From Hofstenia miamia (Eukaryota; Xenacoelomorpha; Acoela; Hofsteniidae), in the NCBI GenBank assembly GCA_900660155.1, contig CABFPE010000117.1, positions 934,516 through 998,515 on the forward strand: DNA of 64,000 bases. The letters run 5' to 3'. Position 1 is the first letter of the stretch. Each line of letters opens with the position of its first letter. This document shows positions 59,201 through 64,000 of the stretch, one piece after another. The translations under genes were made by a program, and so were the position numbers. A model generated the notes under the pieces. That model was not told the origin of the DNA. It did not search any database and saw only the letters and a list, made by a program, of their open reading frames with translations.

Positions 59201-60449
59201 AAGAGATGAAAGTGGAGATTAATCAACGCCGTTTTACAAATGTTGATACCCATGAAGCAAATATTCTTAATACGAAAAACACTAAACACTTCAAAATTGG
59301 TTAGTGGAAATAAGTTATATTTTTAAACATGATTGCAACCAATATGTATTTTACAATTCTGTACTGCGTGGCTATAGCTCTTTAGATTATAAAAAAACGA
59401 AACTAGAATGGAAAACGATAGTACAAGGTGGGGCGTATATTATAACAAAAGTAATGAATATATACAAATTAACTTTGTAATATCATAATCAAAAACAAGT
59501 AAAATTTACAATTTGTCAATTTTAAACATGATATCAGACAAATGACGTCCGATATTGTCAATACATTGTCAGTCGTTTCCAGAAATTGGTGTTGACTCTT
59601 TCCAACATTTCAATAGGAATCTTGGTGGAGGCTTCACGAATGTTATTCTTTAGATGGTTTAGGCTGTTGGGTCTGTCACGGTACACGACGGACATCAGAT
59701 ATCTTCATAAGAAATAATCGCAAGGCGCAAGATCAGGAGACCATGCTGGCCAATGAAGAAATCTTGCAGTCCTTGTCGATCAGGCTTCTTTTGCACATCT
59801 CCAGATTCCCTGAAGTTCTTCGCCCACGAACAATTGATTGTCGTCATGGAACACGGCCATGAGGTGCAATGTTGAAGTGCTGACGAAATGCACGCTGTGT
59901 GGCAATGATTGACTTCCCACAGGAAAAATACGCCTTAACCGCAAAAACACGTTCCATGTTCGTACATTCCATGACTACTGCAAAGAAACAAGAAAATAAA
60001 TTAATGCGGCTCATCATACAAAACAAAACTTTACAGTTCGCTCACTCGATTGAGGCCCTCCTTAAAGTTATCAGAGCAAACTACACTTCAGGAAGGCTAA
60101 TTCAAATAAGGTAGTTGCTCTGCCCCACCCCGTATATGATTGTGTTGAGAATACATTGCATTCCACTAAACAGCCATTGATGCAAAATATATAAAATGTA
60201 CAATACGCAAATTAATAAAAAAATGAATATACTTTTTAGCCCGGTAGACATAGCAAATTTTCTTCCCAAGATAGTAATTTGTATCTTTTCTTGTTGTAAC
60301 ACCTTCAATCCTTACTAAGCAACGGCTTTCATGTTGTCTTCTTAAGCCTCGTTTATATCCATTCACGCAACCTCGGGCATATAATCTAAACAAGCAATTA
60401 CGCATAGTTTAAAAATTAGTGAATACCTTGGATTTTGAGTTCTTCCCAT
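53220..60449 (-). CDS. RPL35A: 60S ribosomal protein eL33 (L35a), four coding exons
   Basis: Coding exons 60449-60427, 60385-60233, 57127-56998 and 53243-53220 give 330 bases (109 residues plus stop). Human L35a has 110. All junctions have AG and GT and matching phases. eL33 is a component of the large ribosomal subunit with an SH3-like barrel fold that contacts tRNA and rRNA. Landmarks are GYKRGLRRQ (exon 2), [15 protein letters not shown] (exon 2 end), [18 protein letters not shown] and [14 protein letters not shown] (exon 3), and MMYPSRI at the C-terminus (exon 4). It lacks the short insertion seen after Y-V-Y-x-A-K in vertebrates and reads more like the yeast form there. The introns are 41, 3105 and 3754 bases, so two of them are much larger than usual in ribosomal protein genes. 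Confidence 0.95.
53244..54545. other. RPL35A intron 3, first part; no element recognised
   Basis: AT-rich, no coding support. The next 1.8 kb of the intron contains retroelement fragments. Confidence 0.35.
54547..54880 (+). other. Open stretch of unknown identity in RPL35A intron 3
   Basis: A plus-strand frame of 110 codons with coding-like phrases such as [20 protein letters not shown]. It precedes a Gypsy RT fragment and may be part of the same insertion, but has no recognised motif. Confidence 0.3.
55033..55270 (+). mobile_element. Gypsy reverse transcriptase fragment
   Basis: A fossil fragment: [20 protein letters not shown], the FGLC(K)AP block, [16 protein letters not shown] and LERLKNTG are the classic central Gypsy RT motifs. 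It is broken and without LTRs, so it is an old or 5'- and 3'-truncated piece. Confidence 0.8.
55280..55560 (+). mobile_element. GIY-YIG nuclease fragment of a Penelope-like element
   Basis: [12 protein letters not shown] in one frame and [15 protein letters not shown] then [13 protein letters not shown] in the next are the two halves of a GIY-YIG endonuclease such as that at the C-terminus of Penelope-like elements. They are separated by one frame change at about 55325-55340. It abuts the Gypsy fragment at about 55270. Confidence 0.6.
55660..56335 (+). mobile_element. 3' end fragment of a non-LTR retrotransposon
   Basis: [53 protein letters not shown] and then, in another frame, [20 protein letters not shown] resemble the post-RT C-terminal region of LINEs (the L-G-V then K-L-x-L-x-x-S pattern). 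Two frame changes are visible. No reverse transcriptase core remains. A T-rich tail with ATTATTATTATTAAAAAC lies at about 56516-56534. Confidence 0.55.
56336..56997. other. RPL35A intron 3, last part; no element recognised
   Basis: It begins with the remains of the LINE 3' region and is then AT-rich without features. Confidence 0.35.
56998..57127 (-). CDS. RPL35A: RPL35A coding exon 3
   Basis: 130 bases, acceptor AG at 57129-57128, donor GTAAGA from 56997. Encodes [19 protein letters not shown] and [20 protein letters not shown]. Phase 0 at the end. Confidence 0.95.
57130..58071. other. RPL35A intron 2, left part
   Basis: It contains a TA microsatellite (57518-57534) and a short imperfect inverted pair GCGGGTCATAATCACA (57715-57730) against TGTGATTATG (57769-57778) and GACCCGTTAT (57807-57816), perhaps a tiny MITE. 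No coding. Confidence 0.35.
58072..58337 (-). other. Exon-like open stretch, unrecognised, in RPL35A intron 2
   Basis: The minus-strand acceptor TTCAG (AG at 58339-58338) is followed by 266 open bases that end at GTTTAA, a donor of the weak type also used in NAP1-like exon 4. The 88-residue peptide includes [40 protein letters not shown] and [19 protein letters not shown]. It looks like genuine protein, with no stop and good composition, but I do not recognise it. It could be an exon of a nested host gene or of a decayed element. Confidence 0.4.
58340..59420. other. RPL35A intron 2, middle; no gene seen
   Basis: AT-rich. No recognisable repeats before the mariner element. Confidence 0.35.
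59424..60132 (-). mobile_element. 709-bp mariner-type element, internally deleted
   Basis: The ends CAAGGTGGGGC and, in reverse, CGGGGTGGGGC form the inverted repeat, with TA on both sides (59422-59423 and 60133-60134). The minus strand encodes the N-terminus [18 protein letters not shown] and [17 protein letters not shown] (59972-59844), the helix-turn-helix part. A short linker in another frame, [18 protein letters not shown], follows. Then comes the catalytic C-terminus [35 protein letters not shown] and [12 protein letters not shown] (about 59750-59560). The central region with the first catalytic Asp residues is missing, so it is a deletion derivative. There is a stop after DYFL where W is usual. 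Confidence 0.85.
60233..60385 (-). CDS. RPL35A: RPL35A coding exon 2
   Basis: 153 bases (1+150+2). Acceptor AG at 60387-60386, donor GT at 60232-60231. Encodes [17 protein letters not shown] to YRAK. Confidence 0.93.
60427..60449 (-). CDS. RPL35A: RPL35A coding exon 1
   Basis: 23 bases from ATG: seven codons (MGRTQNP) plus two bases of a split Arg codon. The donor GT is at 60426-60425. A possible acceptor (GTTTTAG) lies 6 bases before the ATG, so a noncoding first exon is possible. Confidence 0.8.
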
Positions 60450-60749
60450 TGCAGACTAAAACTAAGACCTAAAGAACTACAGAAAAACAATACTTAAAAA
60501 AAGCTTTTCAATGAGAGATTCTTATAAAATAAGTCTATTAAATCAAACAAAACTTTGAAAAATCATTGTTCCATATGTTAGCGGTGCATTTCATTCAATA
60601 TATGCGTAATACAGATATAGAGCAACGATGCTGATGCTTTCGCTTGATGTATTTGGTGCACACTAGCATTGAGTAGTGTCAAGATGACAAATTTTCGTTT
60701 GAACACCATTCTGAAAATAAGAACTTCAATTTATATTTCAATGAACCAA
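60450..60749. other. Upstream region of RPL35A
   Basis: It should contain the promoter. No TATA box or clear pyrimidine-rich transcription start could be assigned with confidence. A stretch ATTTTCAG then ATGGTGTTCAAACG (about 60712-60690) gives only a short frame. Confidence 0.3.
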
Positions 60750-60754
60750 ATAAA

Positions 60755-62065
60755 AAATTACGGCAAAATTGTAGAATAGCAACACGCGGAAAAAATAAAC
60801 ACTAATTTAGGGTTAAAAACGATAGGAAATACAATAAAATACTCAAAAGTTTAAAATATAATCGATATCGACCGATAACTTCATAATTCAGCATATTTGC
60901 GAGCACGCGGTTAATATTTAAGCAATATAGCATATAAAACCATGAAGTCATATAAAAAATAATTATCTTTAACTAAAAAATTTCAATATATAACAGTATA
61001 TTTAAGCAAATCTATAAACTTTTGATTTAAATCAAGTTTTTGTCTTAAGTGAAATATCTTCATTAATTGGAATAACAAGTGTCCTGTTTTGCTCTTTTAC
61101 AAGCAAAATACATATGAATTCAATTGATCACAATTTTTGAAAAAAAATTTGTATAATAATACAGTTCAGGGTTTTCAAATCGAGTTCGAGTTACTCGGAC
61201 CGAGTTCGAGTTTTTACGTTGCGAGTTCGATCGAGTTTTCTTCTAATCCCGAGTTTGTTTGGGTAAAAACATTAATTGTACAGTAATTCTAAACTAAAAA
61301 ATAGTTATTTGCGATTGGTAAAAATTGACATTTAAAATAATTTAATTTTTACGGTATTTTTGATTGAGTTCGAGTTTTGATGGTTTCTCTTCCGAGTTCT
61401 TCCGTTCGAGTTTTTCGAGCTTTTTGGAGTTCGAGTTCTTAACATTCTGAGTACTCGAAACCCCTAATAGACTTACATTAAATAAGCCGTAAATTTCAAT
61501 TTAATATAGTAATATGGATTTTCAAATTTGTAATATTAACTACAATTTTCATTTCATTATATTACAAACTAAGGTTTATTAAGATTTGCTTTACTATTTA
61601 GTCAATAAAATAATAATTTTTGTTTAGTGTTATTGCTAGATTCTTAATAAGATTAGGGCTTGTAGCGAAGCCATCACCCTCATATATAGCCAAATTTAAA
61701 GTTTTTGACACTTCATATCATTTTAATATATAATCGCTAATATTGTATGACAAATTTCATTGTTTTTCGGTGAGATTTGTTTTCGCTGAAATTTACTGCA
61801 GCCCTTCCCATTAATGAAGATATTTACTAAAGATCAAAACTTAATTTAAACCAAAAGTTTATAGATTTGCTTAATTATACGATTTTTTAGTTAAAAATAA
61901 TTATATGACTTCGTGGTTTTATATGCTATATTGCATAAATAAATACCGCGTGCTACACATATGCTGAATTGAGTAATTTATTGTATTATTCATCGTTTTT
62001 GAACCTAAATTATTGTTAACTTTGTCCGTGTGTCGATATCCTACAAGTTCGCCAAAAAATTACAC
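60755..62065. mobile_element. Long inverted-repeat element of about 1.3 kb
   Basis: Left arm 60766-61075 and right arm 61806-62055 are reverse complements with a few indels. Shared blocks are AATTCAGCATAT, GCACGCGGT, CAATATAGCATATAAAACCA, AAGTCATATAA, TTAACTAAAAAAT, AAGCAAATCTATAAACTTTT and AAATATCTTCATTAAT. The left arm has about 35 extra bases near 60855-60890. The interior of about 730 bases has no coding and carries a nested MITE. Ends and family are not resolved. Confidence 0.7.
61167..61466. mobile_element. 300-bp hAT-like MITE with GAGTTCGAGTT repeats
   Basis: It starts CAGGGTTTTCAAATCGAG and ends CTCGAAACCCCTA, an imperfect inverted pair. It is flanked by ATACAGTT and ATAGACTT (6 of 8 match), a probable 8-base target duplication. 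Near both ends the motif GAGTTCGAGTT and CGAGTTTT recurs many times. It is nested in the loop of the long inverted-repeat element. Confidence 0.6.
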
Positions 62066-62319
62066 ATATGCAATGATCCAAATACGTGTTAAAAATATGA
62101 TTTACAATTCTCATGACAGTAATATTATGATTAATATTAGTGCCAATTTATTATATTTAGCAAAGATAGCAAAAATATAACTCTGGATTAATTATTACCA
62201 ACGATTTATCCACGGCCACTCATAAATATTAAGGCCATGCTGCAGAAAACATATTTTACATAAGTGAGGGTAACGATATGCATTTTACTTGAGATCAAAA
62301 CACTTTAATATTAATATTA
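62066..62319. other. Short spacer, nothing seen
   Basis: AT-rich sequence between the inverted-repeat element and the P-type relic. It may include the 3' end of the P-type element. Confidence 0.3.
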
Positions 62320-64000
62320 TTATTTAAAAAAAACAATAGCACATGCAAAAAGTATCTTCTCTATACAATAGCAAGATAAGTGAAAATCTTCATCCACACA
62401 ATTTTTATAAATTGTTAATAACCTTAAACGAGTTTCTGACTGGGTTATTAAATAATCAGAAACATTTAAGAGGACTCTGTAAGCCCATGAGCACAGAGAA
62501 TAAGTGCAAACAGATGGACGAGTAAGACCACCGCGATTTTTTATTGTAAATAGTTTATCATGCTCTTCACATGAAGTATCGTTAAAGCACTGCATACAAT
62601 CGCGATTGAGCTTTTTTTGAATATATCTAGAAATCATATAAAGAGATTCCATTTCCGAATCATTCATTTGTAGTAAATCACAATTGTGTGTCAATTGATA
62701 CTCAATTGGCGAAATATCAACATTGCATAATGAATCATTGTTCATTTCAATAAATTCTTTTAATTTTTTATAGCGTAGATGAATTAATCGAACCTTTTTT
62801 TCTGCTTCTAAAATATCTGCAACTTCTACTAAAAATCGCGCTCCGCCAAATTGACGATATTTAGAAAAACGATTTTCAATTGGATCGCTTTGATATTTGC
62901 CAAGTAAACAAAATGAGTATCCACAGTTACTTAACTCTTCACCCTCCATAACGAGCGTTTTTTTTGTAAAAATCAATGTGTCCATTGTTTTCTTGGACAA
63001 CCGAATATAATTGCCATATAGCCAGTGTTCTAGCCAAATACAAAAAATTATCATCACTCAATGATGCTATAGAGATCTTAAAAGAATTCTTAGATTTGAC
63101 ACCATGGGATTTATAATTGACTATTCCACCAATTTGTTATTTGTTTAAGAAAAACATATAAACCACTTTCCTTACCACCATCATTTTCATAAAATTCAAC
63201 ACCTTCAAAAGTTTCTTCCGAGAAAATTGCCAACGCATGTTTCACTTTCTGTGATTCTTGAGCTGTTGGAAAGAGTGCTTTTCTAGAAAGTCTATGAGCT
63301 ATTTTAGCCACTGCATTGGACTCTTTCAACAAATGCACACTGTTATTTTTAGAAATACATTTAACAGACTCACCCTCAATTACTACGCTTGCATTTGAAC
63401 ATTTGTAAGATTATCTTGATTAGCAAGCATTTTGAACATTTTTGATTGGTCTTCAAACAGTTTGTAATGATAGCATGAACATCCAAGACCGTTTAGGAAC
63501 TTCAAAACAGATAAGACATAGTTATGCAATTGATTTGCAGTTAACTTTAAAACTGGTACTAATCCAACTACTTCATTTGACTTTCCACGAAGCTGTGAGA
63601 TCTTAAAGCACAAAATAGTCCTTGCAGTGCTTTAATTTCCATTTTGCGCAAACCCACTAACAGTTCCTGCCTTATAGTCTATTGAGGATTTCACGTATAT
63701 TTCATCTATTGTTAAAACTACTTTGGCTTTTTCATTAGAGAATTCTTTGTTAATAACAAAACTTAAATATGTAGAAGGCTCTAAAGTAGTTGTTACTTTT
63801 AAATTAGAATGTATTAAACATTGTAAATGTCTTACATGTGGCAAGCATAGAAAATCTCTGAGGGAATTGTAATATCTTTGAGAAAGAGCGTACAATTGAA
63901 AAGCCTCCAAAATGGTATTTGAGGTATATCGTCTTTGAAATTTATGTTTGCTTAATAAAATAAGCTGATCGCAAAGAAAAGAGAAGCTTCTTTCGCAAAT
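62320..64000 (-). mobile_element. P-element / THAP9-type transposase relic, cut by window edge
   Basis: Four minus-strand open stretches lie in P-transposase order: 64000-63632, 63613-63383, 63338-63111 and 63057-62320. The first runs off the window and contains YALSQRYYNSLRDFLCLP and KVVLTIDEIYVKSSIDYKAG, the D-E-(V/I)-Y motif with a catalytic Asp of the RNase H fold. The second has VVGLVPVLKLTANQLHNYV. The third has RLSRKALFPTAQESQKVKHA and a GGKESGLYVF to NWWNS block. The fourth has LLGKYQSDPIENRFSKYRQF, the strongly conserved LG-x-QSDP-E-RF signature, then a Cys-rich tail. Frame changes or short introns separate them. The N-terminal THAP DNA-binding finger would lie beyond 64000. No inverted ends were seen. 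Confidence 0.85.

Noticed and set aside
60690-60712. ATG after an acceptor upstream of RPL35A as an alternative start
   Set aside because: The frame (MVFKRKFVILTLLN...) is short, unlike any eL33 N-terminus, and has no visible route to exon 2 in phase.
61175-61460. GAGTTCGAGTT repeats as a CRISPR-like or tRNA-like array
   Set aside because: The spacing is irregular, there are no unique equal-length spacers, and the stretch is bounded by hAT-like inverted ends. No tRNA cloverleaf fits.

Overview
The window is AT-rich, intron-bearing animal DNA. Two real host genes can be read exon by exon on the minus strand. One is a NAP1-family nucleosome assembly protein (47978-52290, five coding exons, 370 residues). 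The other is ribosomal protein eL33/RPL35A (53220-60449, four coding exons, 109 residues, very close to the 110 of the human protein). In both, every junction has AG and GT and a matching codon phase. A single-repeat ankyrin exon lies on the minus strand at 9393-9491. The two proteins are clearly animal-like but diverged. I read this as a fast-evolving invertebrate and cannot name the species.

The rest is mostly mobile-element debris. From left to right: an element with many copies of a subterminal motif (1-1200); unassigned DNA with weak exon-like stretches; a degenerate CR1-like LINE (5650-8262); a rearranged, then a long, Gypsy LTR element (10343-18350); an unrecognised coding remnant that runs into a 1-kb assembly gap (18722-21370); a cluster of LTR-like and other repeats with an assembly duplication and a sequencing-adapter scar (21490-29120); a second unrecognised coding remnant (29217-30340, minus); a Penelope-like fragment (30880-31650); a fold-back element (33293-33694); and a compact Polinton of 10650 bp with both ends and its 6-bp target duplication preserved (33916-44565).

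To the right the two host genes alternate with insertions. An intron of the NAP1 gene holds a second member of the subterminal-motif family, which itself contains a 394-bp hAT-type MITE. The RPL35A introns hold fragments of Gypsy, Penelope-like and LINE elements, an exon-like open stretch of unknown identity, and a 709-bp mariner deletion derivative. Beyond RPL35A are a long inverted-repeat element with a nested hAT-like MITE, and a P-element/THAP9-type transposase relic that runs off the right edge.

The host genes show no operon-like arrangement. The elements are neighbours by insertion and do not form a pathway. The most notable points are the two subterminal-repeat elements whose motif core changes as a set, the Polinton with exact ends but only polB recognisable among the usual genes, the two unrecognised coding remnants, and the adapter-marked misassembly at 27055-27673.
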